DNA of 64,000 nucleotides, taken from an uncultured Bartonella sp. Its GTDB lineage: Bacteria > Pseudomonadota > Alphaproteobacteria > Rhizobiales > Rhizobiaceae. Position numbers and translations under genes: made by a program. Shown piece by piece: positions 22,817 to 31,786 of this stretch. The notes under the pieces are model-generated. The model saw only the letters and a list, made by a program, of their open reading frames with translations, was not told the DNA's origin and did not search any database. Location of the stretch: positions 124,001 to 188,000 of the forward strand of contig CAMLBF010000004.1 in assembly GCA_946478235.1 (NCBI GenBank), given 5' to 3'. The first letter of the stretch is position 1. The number at the start of each line of letters is the position of its first letter.

Positions 22817-23718
22817 TGTTAGAGAAAGATACCCTTCTTAATATTCAACATTTGCGTATGGAATTTGGTGGTCTTGTTGCCGTTGATGATCTTAGCTTCG
22901 ATGTTGAGCGCGGAAAGATTACCGCATTGATAGGTCCTAATGGTGCCGGTAAAACAACTGTATTTAATTGTATCACAGGGTTTTATCGCCCAACAGGTGG
23001 AATGCTTTCACTACATACAAAACATGAGAAAACATTTTTGTTAGAGCGACTTTCTGACTATGAAATTACTAAAAAAGCAAAAGTTGCCAGAACATTTCAA
23101 AACATCCGGTTGTTTACTGGTTTAACTGTTTTGGAAAATCTGCTTGTTGCCCAACATAACGACTTGATGCGGGCATCTGGTATGACCATATTTGGTCTTC
23201 TAGGATTGCCGTCCTATAAGCATGCAGCTGCTAAAGCAATTGATAAAGCACGTTTATGGCTTGAAAAAATTAATCTTATTGATCGGGCAGATGATCCAGC
23301 TGGAGATCTTCCTTATGGTGATCAAAGGCGTCTTGAAATTGCCCGTGCAATGTGTACCGGGCCTGAATTATTATGCTTGGATGAACCAGCAGCAGGACTG
23401 AATCCCAAAGAATCATTGGAACTCAATGAGTTGCTTTTGCATATTCGTGATGTTGAATATACATCTGTTCTTCTTATTGAACATGATATGTCTGTTGTTA
23501 TGGAAATATCAGATCACGTCGTTGTTCTAGAATATGGCTCAAAGATTTCTGACGGTACACCTGAAATGGTGAAAAATGATCCGAAAGTTATTGCCGCATA
23601 TCTTGGTGTTGAAGATGACGATGCTTCAACTGTTTCCGAAAATAACCAGAGCGTTAAAGACAAGGGTACCGTAGATCCTCAACATAATAATATGGCAGCA
23701 ACAAAGGAAGGACAATGA
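22816..23718 (+). CDS. livG: branched-chain amino acid ABC transporter ATP-binding protein LivG
   Basis: LIGPNGAGKTTVFNCITGFY, GDQRRLEIARAM, LLCLDEPAAGLNPKE. Confidence 0.96.
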   Translation: MLEKDTLLNIQHLRMEFGGLVAVDDLSFDVERGKITALIGPNGAGKTTVFNCITGFYRPTGGMLSLHTKHEKTFLLERLSDYEITKKAKVARTFQNIRLFTGLTVLENLLVAQHNDLMRASGMTIFGLLGLPSYKHAAAKAIDKARLWLEKINLIDRADDPAGDLPYGDQRRLEIARAMCTGPELLCLDEPAAGLNPKESLELNELLLHIRDVEYTSVLLIEHDMSVVMEISDHVVVLEYGSKISDGTPEMVKNDPKVIAAYLGVEDDDASTVSENNQSVKDKGTVDPQHNNMAATKEGQ

Positions 23719-24452
23719 TGTCTGAACAAAGGCAAGCCCTTCTCAAGATTGAAGATGTAGAAACATATTATGGCGCAATACAAGCTTTGCGCGGTGTGAA
23801 TGTTGAAGTACGCCAAGGCGAGATTGTTACACTTATTGGTGCCAATGGTGCTGGAAAATCAACGCTGATGATGACAGTCTTCGGCAAGCCGCGTGCTAGA
23901 AATGGCCGAATTGTTTTTGATGGGCAAGATATTACCAATATGGATACCCATGAAATTGCTAGACTTCGTATCGCACAATCCCCTGAAGGACGAAGAATTT
24001 TCCCTCGGATGACGGTGATGGAAAATTTACAGATGGGCGCAAGCCTCGATAATCTGAAATATTTCGACGAAGATGTCGAAAAAATGTTCACTTTATTTCC
24101 TCGGCTAAAAGAAAGAATTCATCAAAGGGGTGGCACACTTTCTGGTGGTGAGCAACAAATGTTGGCAATAGCACGTGCTCTTATGGCGCGTCCTCGCTTA
24201 CTTATGCTGGATGAACCCTCTTTAGGATTGGCTCCTTTAATCGTAAAACAGATATTTGAAGCTATTGATATCCTAAATAAAGAAACTGGTTTGACCGTTT
24301 TTCTTGTCGAACAAAATGCTTTTGGTGCATTAAAATTAGCGCATCGTGGATATGTTCTTGTAAATGGTCAGGTAACAATGAGTGGAAGTGGTCAAGAGCT
24401 CTTGGCTGATCCAAAAGTTCGAGCCGCGTATCTGGAAGGCGGTAGACATTGA
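23715..24452 (+). CDS. livF: branched-chain amino acid ABC transporter ATP-binding protein LivF
   Basis: LIGANGAGKSTLMMTVFGKPRA, LSGGEQQMLAIARALM, LMLDEPSLGLAPLIV. Confidence 0.96.
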   Translation: MMSEQRQALLKIEDVETYYGAIQALRGVNVEVRQGEIVTLIGANGAGKSTLMMTVFGKPRARNGRIVFDGQDITNMDTHEIARLRIAQSPEGRRIFPRMTVMENLQMGASLDNLKYFDEDVEKMFTLFPRLKERIHQRGGTLSGGEQQMLAIARALMARPRLLMLDEPSLGLAPLIVKQIFEAIDILNKETGLTVFLVEQNAFGALKLAHRGYVLVNGQVTMSGSGQELLADPKVRAAYLEGGRH

Positions 24453-24511
24453 TGATGGCAAATGCACTTTGTGCCTTTTATTTTATCAATGCTTAAGGAG
24501 TGAATAAGGCT

Positions 24512-24859
24512 ATGCAAGGCATTATTTATGAAGAATCGTCTTTTTATGTTTTTATTCTCGTTACATGTATTTTAGGCGGTTGGGCTGCATGGATGACAGG
24601 TCGTGCTTGTGCGTTGACATGGAAAAAATTGGCAATGGCTATTGTTTACATGGTTCCGCTTGCTGCAGCCATTCGATTTATCCATTATATTCCGCCATTT
24701 AATGGCACATTGCTTTCGCTACAGTTTTACTTGGTCGATCTTATAGTATTAATTATTTTTTCCTGTCTGGGCTTTCAATATACGCGAACGAAACAAATGG
24801 TAAGACAATATAGTTGGATATATAAAAAGTCTTCTCCATTTACTTGGCGTCATAAATAA
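24512..24859 (+). CDS. DUF6867 family membrane protein
   Basis: IIYEESSFYVFILVTCILGGWAAWMTGRA; small membrane protein between livF and the substrate-binding protein, a placement I recall from other Rhizobiales. Confidence 0.7.
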   Translation: MQGIIYEESSFYVFILVTCILGGWAAWMTGRACALTWKKLAMAIVYMVPLAAAIRFIHYIPPFNGTLLSLQFYLVDLIVLIIFSCLGFQYTRTKQMVRQYSWIYKKSSPFTWRHK

Positions 24860-24929
24860 ATACATGATACATAAAGTAATCTATTAAAAGCTTTCATAAT
24901 GAATATAAAGCGACCAAAGGAGAGGGAAG

Positions 24930-26048
24930 ATGTTTAATCGATTGCTTGTGACTGTTGCGTCAATAGGCATGTTATCATGTTGTTCAACTGCTTGGGCAGA
25001 CATAAAAATTGGAGTGGCTATTCCCGTAACAGGACCTAGTGCTGCTATCGGTGCCCAAATTCAGCATGGCGCTGAAATGGCCGTTAAAAATATTAATGAT
25101 AAAGGTGGTATCAACGGCGAAAAGCTTGTTCTTGATATCGTGGACGATGCATCTGATCCTAAGCAAGCCGTATCTGGTGCAAATAAACTCGCTGGAGAAG
25201 GTGTCCAGTTTGTTGTTGCACATTATAATTCCGGTGCAGCGCTACCTGCTGCAAGTGTATATGATGAAAATGGTATGTTGGCCATGTCTCCGGGGGTCAC
25301 CAATCCCAAGTTAACGGAAAGTGGTTATCCGCTACAATTTCGCGTTTGTGGTCGTGATGACACTCAAGGAGCTTTTGCTGCTGAATATATAAAAAAGCAT
25401 TATCCTGATCCGAAAGTTATGATTATTCATGACAAAACAGCTTATGGAATGGGATTGGCTGAAGAAGTTGAGAAAACTCTCAACAAACTTGGAATAAAAG
25501 AACTCAGTTTTGACGGAGTCAATGTAGAAGATAGAGATTTTTCTGCGATAGTTGCCAAAATTAAGCAAAGTGAAGCGAATGTCGTTTATTTTGGTGGTCT
25601 CTACACTCCGGCTGGTTTGCTTTTGCGTCAAATGGCCGAACAGAAAATAAAACCGCAGTTTATTAGTGGTGATGCCATTACGAGTAATGAGCTGGCAGCA
25701 ACTGCACAGGATGGTGTGATTGGTGTACTGAATACATTTAATGCTGACCCACGCGTAAATCCTGATAACGCAGAACTTGTAAAGGACTTCCGGGACAGTG
25801 GTTTTGAACCTGAAGCTTTCACTCTATATGCCTATGCCGTCGTGCAGCTTTTTTCATATGGCATTGCTGAAGAAGGAAATGACCCTCAAAAAGTTGCGGA
25901 ATATCTGAAAACAAAGGGACCATTTAAAACGGTTTTAGGTAATATCGAGTTCAATGATAAAGGGGATCCGAAAGAAGGCGGTTTTGTCATGAACCGTTGG
26001 TATAAAACTTCTGAAGGCAGTTATAATTATAGCGAAGCTAAAGACTAA
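24930..26048 (+). CDS. branched-chain amino acid ABC transporter substrate-binding protein
   Basis: Signal peptide; IKIGVAIPVTGPSAAIGAQIQHGAEMAVKNINDKGGINGEKLVLDIVDDASDPKQAV. Confidence 0.95.
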   Translation: MFNRLLVTVASIGMLSCCSTAWADIKIGVAIPVTGPSAAIGAQIQHGAEMAVKNINDKGGINGEKLVLDIVDDASDPKQAVSGANKLAGEGVQFVVAHYNSGAALPAASVYDENGMLAMSPGVTNPKLTESGYPLQFRVCGRDDTQGAFAAEYIKKHYPDPKVMIIHDKTAYGMGLAEEVEKTLNKLGIKELSFDGVNVEDRDFSAIVAKIKQSEANVVYFGGLYTPAGLLLRQMAEQKIKPQFISGDAITSNELAATAQDGVIGVLNTFNADPRVNPDNAELVKDFRDSGFEPEAFTLYAYAVVQLFSYGIAEEGNDPQKVAEYLKTKGPFKTVLGNIEFNDKGDPKEGGFVMNRWYKTSEGSYNYSEAKD

Positions 26049-26056
26049 ATTAGTGA

Positions 26057-26087
26057 AAGAGCACTCTGAAATTAGAGTGCTCTTTTA
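26057..26087 (+). terminator. rho-independent terminator after the liv cluster
   Basis: AAGAGCACTCT-GAAATT-AGAGTGCTCTT then TT. Confidence 0.8.
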
Positions 26088-26108
26088 ATTTAATTCGTTA
26101 GCTGTAGA

Positions 26109-26390
26109 TTATAATTTTCGTAATAACAAATACGCAGCCAAGCTAAGGCCAATAACTACAGCAAGTGATGTTTTTGGATTTTCTTTTGCTTTTTCCTTCA
26201 CATTGCTCGCATGTTCACTAACGCAATCAAGCGCCTGGTGGCCTTTTTCTTTGATCGTATCAGTTATGTCAGCCATATCAATGTCGGACCAGCTCGTTTT
26301 TCCGGTTAATGATGCAAGCTCGGCTTTTAATTCAGCAATACGTTTATGCGCTTTAGAACTAATGTCAGAATCACTTTGAAATAACGCCAT
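26109..26390 (-). CDS. DUF883/ElaB-like membrane-anchored protein
   Basis: MALFQSDSDISSKAHKRIAELKAELASLTG...C-terminal AVVIGLSLAAYLLLRKL anchor. Confidence 0.75.
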   Translation of the reverse strand: MALFQSDSDISSKAHKRIAELKAELASLTGKTSWSDIDMADITDTIKEKGHQALDCVSEHASNVKEKAKENPKTSLAVVIGLSLAAYLLLRKL

Positions 26391-26717
26391 TTTTTTTCCT
26401 CTTGCCAACGGTCTCATTGATATAAAATAAGGCCAATATTTTCTGATATGTTCTTAACGTCTGATCGAACAATTAGTTCCTTATTCAATTGCTAAGAAGC
26501 TCCGATAACGGAGAAAATATCATCGTGGATAATGAAAACTGGCAAGATTGATATAGATTTTATAAATGATGAGACTATGAGTTATTTGTTTAATAAGAGC
26601 AGGAAACCGCTACACAGATGTTAAATATAATAAAATGCGACATGACCATGAAATAACGATTGGGAAAATCTATTTAAATTGATTATAAATTATCAAAACG
26701 TTTGTTGAGATTTTTAA

Positions 26718-27968
26718 GTGAAGATGAATAAGCAATCCTATTTATCCGCCCCTTTTCCTCGTCGGCAATCTATTGCCGTTAATGTCGGTGGCGTTATGGT
26801 CGGGGGAGATAATCCTGTAGTTGTTCAATCAATGACCAACACAGATACTGCAGATGTGGATTCAACAGTTGCTCAAGTTGCAGCCCTTGCAAAAGCAGGC
26901 TCGGAGCTTGTGCGCATAACAGTTGATCGCGATGAATCAGCAATAGGCGTGCCAAAGATCAGAGAACGTCTTGATAGACTTGGAATTAATGTTCCATTGA
27001 TTGGAGATTTTCACTACATAGGCCATAAATTATTGGCAGAGCACCCCGATTGTGCAAAAGCTCTTGCGAAATATCGAATTAATCCAGGAAATGTAGGGTT
27101 TCGCGATAAGAGAGATAAACAATTCAGTGAGATTATTGAATTGGCTATTCGATATAATAAACCTGTCCGCATTGGAGTTAACTGGGGATCTCTTGATCAG
27201 GAATTATTAACGCGATTGATGGATGAAAATTCTGCTAAGGGCGGTCCGTTGTCTGCTGAGCAGGTCATGCATGAGGCAGTTGTGCAATCAGCACTTATTT
27301 CAGCGCATCTTGCCGAAGATATTGGGCTTACCCGAGATAAGATTATTTTGTCGGCAAAAGTAAGTCAGGTTCAAGATTTGATTTCTGTCTATACAATGCT
27401 TGCCGAACGTGGCGATTATGCTTTGCATTTAGGATTGACCGAAGCAGGTATGGGGACAAAAGGAATTGTTGCATCGTCTGCGGCTTTGGGAATTTTATTG
27501 CAACAGGGCATTGGTGATACAATTCGTATTTCATTAACTCCTGAGCCAGGAGGTGATAGAAGTAGAGAAGTGCAAGTGGCACAGGAATTACTGCAAGTTA
27601 TGGGCTTTAGGCAATTTATTCCCATCGTTGCAGCTTGTCCCGGATGTGGACGTACAACGTCGACAGTTTTCCAAGAATTAGCCCAAAAAATTCAAAGTGA
27701 TATACGCAGAAATATGCCTGTCTGGCGTGAAAAATATCCCGGTGTTGAGCAATTGAATGTCGCTGTTATGGGATGCATAGTGAATGGACCCGGTGAATCT
27801 AAGCACGCAGATATTGGTATTTCTCTTCCTGGTACAGGAGAAACACCGGCTGCACCTGTCTTTATTGATGGTGAGAAAGTTAAAACTTTAAGAGGCAAAA
27901 ATATAGCTGAAGAGTTTGAACAGATGGTAGCCGAGTATATTGAAAATCGATTTAAGCGTACAGAGTAA
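26718..27968 (+). CDS. ispG: 4-hydroxy-3-methylbut-2-enyl-diphosphate synthase
   Basis: [54 protein letters not shown]. Confidence 0.97.
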   Translation: MKMNKQSYLSAPFPRRQSIAVNVGGVMVGGDNPVVVQSMTNTDTADVDSTVAQVAALAKAGSELVRITVDRDESAIGVPKIRERLDRLGINVPLIGDFHYIGHKLLAEHPDCAKALAKYRINPGNVGFRDKRDKQFSEIIELAIRYNKPVRIGVNWGSLDQELLTRLMDENSAKGGPLSAEQVMHEAVVQSALISAHLAEDIGLTRDKIILSAKVSQVQDLISVYTMLAERGDYALHLGLTEAGMGTKGIVASSAALGILLQQGIGDTIRISLTPEPGGDRSREVQVAQELLQVMGFRQFIPIVAACPGCGRTTSTVFQELAQKIQSDIRRNMPVWREKYPGVEQLNVAVMGCIVNGPGESKHADIGISLPGTGETPAAPVFIDGEKVKTLRGKNIAEEFEQMVAEYIENRFKRTE

Positions 27969-28075
27969 TTGAGGAGTTGGGCTTACCTATCTGGGGAATA
28001 GTATTTATTAGCCGTGCGTTATTACGTATAACAATGCGGTGGTAGTCGTTATTTGTGATACATAAATACCTGTTG

Positions 28076-28684
28076 CTATTTCGTAGATATATCATTTTCG
28101 TCATCGGTATGTATGGCTATTTTTCCACTACTCTTGTCTGTTAACCAAGAAACAAAATCATCCACTTGTGCTGCAGGCAATGTGAGAGAAAATAAGCAAC
28201 CTTTGTCATCAAAAATTTGGTTTTCAATGGATGATTGGAAATTTTTTAATTCGTTCTGCACAATAGGGATAAGATGAAAGGGGCAATGGAAGTTTATAGT
28301 TTTCCATTCGATAAGTTCAACTAGTTGTGCCTCTTGCAATGTTCTCGATGCACTTCCACCATATGCACGTACAAGACCACCAGTACCAAGTTTTACACCG
28401 CCAAACCATCGTGTCACAATTACAAGTACACGATCGCAATTGCGGCCTTCTATAGCACTTAATATTGGCTTACCCGCAGTGCCGGTTGGTTCACCATCAT
28501 CACTGAATTTATAATTTTGTCCGTATTTCCAAGCGAAACAATGATGAGTGGCCATTTCAGCACGAATGGAATTGATAATTGCCTCTGCATTTTCAATAGA
28601 TGTGATGGGAAAAGCACGACACAGAAAACGGCTTTTTTTAATCTCTTCAGTAGTTTCAATTGGCGTAGCAAGTGTGAATGGCAT
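28076..28684 (-). CDS. YigZ/IMPACT family protein
   Basis: IKKSRFLCRAFPITSIENAEAII, HHCFAWKYG, SDDGEPTGTAGKPIL, VTRWFGGVKLGTGGLVRAYG. Confidence 0.92.
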   Translation of the reverse strand: MPFTLATPIETTEEIKKSRFLCRAFPITSIENAEAIINSIRAEMATHHCFAWKYGQNYKFSDDGEPTGTAGKPILSAIEGRNCDRVLVIVTRWFGGVKLGTGGLVRAYGGSASRTLQEAQLVELIEWKTINFHCPFHLIPIVQNELKNFQSSIENQIFDDKGCLFSLTLPAAQVDDFVSWLTDKSSGKIAIHTDDENDISTK

Positions 28685-28966
28685 TGATATTTCTTAACGG
28701 CCAGTGCGTCTCAATAAGTTAGTAAGCGTATCGCATTTATCAACCAAATCAAAGTGAACTAAAATTTTTATGAGGCGATCCTTGGTAATAATCCCTTTAC
28801 GCAAAATCAGTGTGTAGCAATTGCTAAAGGAACAAATGCCAAAAAATTAGAATGTTGAATAGTTGGGTATGCGTACAAAAACAATTAATGTATTATCTGC
28901 AAAGCTTCGCCATCACTAATACTCCAGTATTTCGTATTAATTTGTTATCGTGACTATTTCCACATT

Positions 28967-29869
28967 TCAATTTTTTCTATTTGCAACAAATTCAGCTGTT
29001 TTACGCAAAATGTCTGCTTTTTTACCAAATGGTTGCAACAATGTTTCAGCTTGATCAATTAACCCAGCCAATTGACTTTTAGCCCAATCTATCCCGTGCA
29101 AAGCAACTAGCGTAGCTTTATCTGCAGTAATATCTTTGCCTGCTGTTTTACCTAATGAAGCAGTATCCGCCGTGATATCAAGGATGTCGTCAGCTAGCTG
29201 GAAGGCTAGTCCAATAGCCGCTCCAAACGAACTGAGCCTCTCACGATCCTCGGCAGTTGCATTACTAATAATAGCGCCCGCTTCGCATGCGTAACGAATG
29301 AGCGCACCAGTCTTCATTGCCTGTAGGGTAATAATTCCATGCTCGTCTGGTTTTTGAGTTTCTGCTTGTAGATCAAGAGCCTGTCCTCCGACCATGCCTC
29401 CAATACCAGAAGCACGCGCTAAATCTCCTATGAGTGTCAGACGTGTTTTTTCGCTTAGTTCTGTTTTTTCATCAGCAAGAATATCAAATGCTAAAGTCAA
29501 CAATCCGTCACCAGCCAATATGGCGGTGGCTTCATCAAACGCTTTATGGACTGTTGGTTTGCCCCGCCGTAGATCATCATTATCCATAGCGGGCAAGTCA
29601 TCATGAATAAGTGAATAACAATGGATACATTCAAGAGCGGCACCAACACGTTGGGCGGTTTGATAATTTGCGTCAAAAAGAGCGGCAGTTTGAATAACTA
29701 AAAAAGGACGTAAGCGTTTCCCACCGTTAAGAACACCATGACGCATTGCCGCAAGAAGACGTCCAGGACGGCTAATTTCACCTGCTTCAACATGTTCGCT
29801 TAAAAGCGTGTTTAACAATTCGCCAATTTGTCGTGCATTTTCTGACAATATATTACTAAAATCTTCCAT
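28967..29869 (-). CDS. ispA: polyprenyl synthetase (farnesyl diphosphate synthase)
   Basis: GGKRLRPFL, HCYSLIHDDLPAMDNDDLRRGKPTVH, FQLADDILD. Confidence 0.93.
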   Translation of the reverse strand: MEDFSNILSENARQIGELLNTLLSEHVEAGEISRPGRLLAAMRHGVLNGGKRLRPFLVIQTAALFDANYQTAQRVGAALECIHCYSLIHDDLPAMDNDDLRRGKPTVHKAFDEATAILAGDGLLTLAFDILADEKTELSEKTRLTLIGDLARASGIGGMVGGQALDLQAETQKPDEHGIITLQAMKTGALIRYACEAGAIISNATAEDRERLSSFGAAIGLAFQLADDILDITADTASLGKTAGKDITADKATLVALHGIDWAKSQLAGLIDQAETLLQPFGKKADILRKTAEFVANRKN

Positions 29870-29938
29870 TCAGTATTCCCTTTATCTTTGATAGATGGCA
29901 TGAACCAATCGATCGGTATCGTCAACACTTTGTATTAG

Positions 29939-30673
29939 ATGGCGAAAACACGAGGGGTTTTATTGTTGACAGAAATCAATAAACAGATGAACTCATGTTC
30001 AGTTAATTGGCGATCAACGATTCGCTATATTTTATATTTTTTATTGTTTCTTGCCCTCTTTCCAATTTTCATGATGATAGTCTACGGTCTTCCGTTCGTT
30101 CATCCAGTATCAACTTTAATGGTCAAAGATATCGTTACATTGAACACTTATAAGCGGGAATGGGTTGATATTGAAGATATTTCGCCCAATTTGATATACG
30201 CGGTGGTTATGTCAGAAGATGGCCAGTTTTGTGCGCATAACGGTGTTGATTGGTATGCTTTAAAAGCTGTTTTAACACAAGATGGTGGTCCAACACGCGG
30301 TGCATCGACGATTACGATGCAAACAGTCAAGAACCTTTTCCTTTGGCACGATCGCTCTTACTTACGTAAAGGGCTTGAAATTCCGTATGCTGTAACCGCA
30401 GATCTAATTTTATCAAAAAAGCGTATTCTTGAAATATATCTTAATATGGCAGAGTGGGGCCCCGGTATTTATGGTGTCGAAGCGGCATCACAGTATTTTT
30501 TTAAAAAATCAGCAAAAAATTTAACACGCCGGCAAGCGGCGTATTTAGCGATTACATTGCCGAGCCCTAAAATACGTAAGCCGAACCGTCCGACTAATAA
30601 TTTGGTGTTATTGGCACAACTGATCGAAAAACGTGTCCGTCAATCTGTGCCTTATACACAGTGTCTGCGTTAA
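29939..30673 (+). CDS. mtgA: monofunctional biosynthetic peptidoglycan transglycosylase
   Basis: SEDGQFCAHNGVDW, GASTITMQTVKNLFLW, AEWGPGIYGVEAASQYFF. Confidence 0.93.
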   Translation: MAKTRGVLLLTEINKQMNSCSVNWRSTIRYILYFLLFLALFPIFMMIVYGLPFVHPVSTLMVKDIVTLNTYKREWVDIEDISPNLIYAVVMSEDGQFCAHNGVDWYALKAVLTQDGGPTRGASTITMQTVKNLFLWHDRSYLRKGLEIPYAVTADLILSKKRILEIYLNMAEWGPGIYGVEAASQYFFKKSAKNLTRRQAAYLAITLPSPKIRKPNRPTNNLVLLAQLIEKRVRQSVPYTQCLR

Positions 30674-30870
30674 AACGCTGATTGGTATATCGAAATAGAA
30701 CTGATTTTCAGTCTACTAGATATAATTTGCTTAAAAAAATATCGTTGAAGACTGGTCAAAAGCTCATAAGCAGTGTATAGGCTCACCAAACCTTCTATAA
30801 TTTTGTCTGTTAAAATAACTTGATGGTTATGCTGACAGACGTTTTAAAAGCGAATTTGGAGTTTAATTCC

Positions 30871-31050
30871 ATGGCTGTACCTAAACGAAAAACATCTCCG
30901 TCAAAGCGCGGTATGCGTCGTTCGGCTGATGCTCTCAAGTCACCGACATATATCGAGGACAAGAACTCAGGTGAACTTCGTCGTCCACACCATATCGATT
31001 TGAAAACCGGTATGTATCGTGGTCGTCAGGTTTTGACACCAAAAGACTAA
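30871..31050 (+). CDS. rpmF: 50S ribosomal protein L32
   Basis: [23 protein letters not shown]; internal ATG of ORF 30820..31050. Confidence 0.96.
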   Translation: MAVPKRKTSPSKRGMRRSADALKSPTYIEDKNSGELRRPHHIDLKTGMYRGRQVLTPKD

Positions 31051-31075
31051 TTCAGATATTAGTTTAATATCAAAG

Positions 31076-31098
31076 ACCGGCTTTATGCCGGTTTTTTT
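31076..31098 (+). terminator. rho-independent terminator after rpmF
   Basis: ACCGGC-TTTAT-GCCGGT followed by a T run. Confidence 0.85.
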
Positions 31099-31786
31099 GT
31101 ATACTCATTGTTCTGCATTGGTGTATTTATTCTAAAAAGTAGTCAGGCTTACCTTATAACGCTTCTGAAGGCTCTTTTGTGTTGCTGCTATTCTAACGAC
31201 AGTGGTTGAATATTACATCGATAAATCGGGTAATTGTAATTTAATTGAAGACGGTAATACTCTCTATGATTGTTATAGTGAGCGATCGTTTCAATGATGA
31301 GCTGATACTTTATGTGCAAAATTAGTGTGAAAATAATTCGAAGATGATTCGTTTTGTTATGATATTTGTACGATTACTATATCCTCACTTACACACCCAT
31401 TGATCGTTGGCATGAAAAATCACTTTGAGGTGCATTTCTTGATGGCAATTTTATGCAAAATCCATTTCAAGCAAAAGCATTAACGCAATGTTTCACTGCA
31501 ACATTAAATGACAAGAATTTTTGTTTGAGTTGTACATTTAGTTCCTAAATGTGACGGTTACAGCTCAATGAAACAACTAAATGTAGTAAGAACATAAAAA
31601 GAACATATTGATGTCAGCGATTCGTCGCTGATTCGTTCCGTTGCTGTTCTAAAGGTTAATCTTTATAGTTAATTTCTTGTGAATGAAAGAACTTGTACGT
31701 TTTTCTATAAGGAACTAATCCATAATAAAGGTACGAAACTATAATGTGTAATTTGGACTTACAGATACTTTTACTTGGAGTAAGTG

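Noticed and set aside
26500-26513. Short hairpin CTCCG-ATAA-CGGAG upstream of ispG
   Set aside because: Only 5 bp with no T run or conserved context; likely chance.
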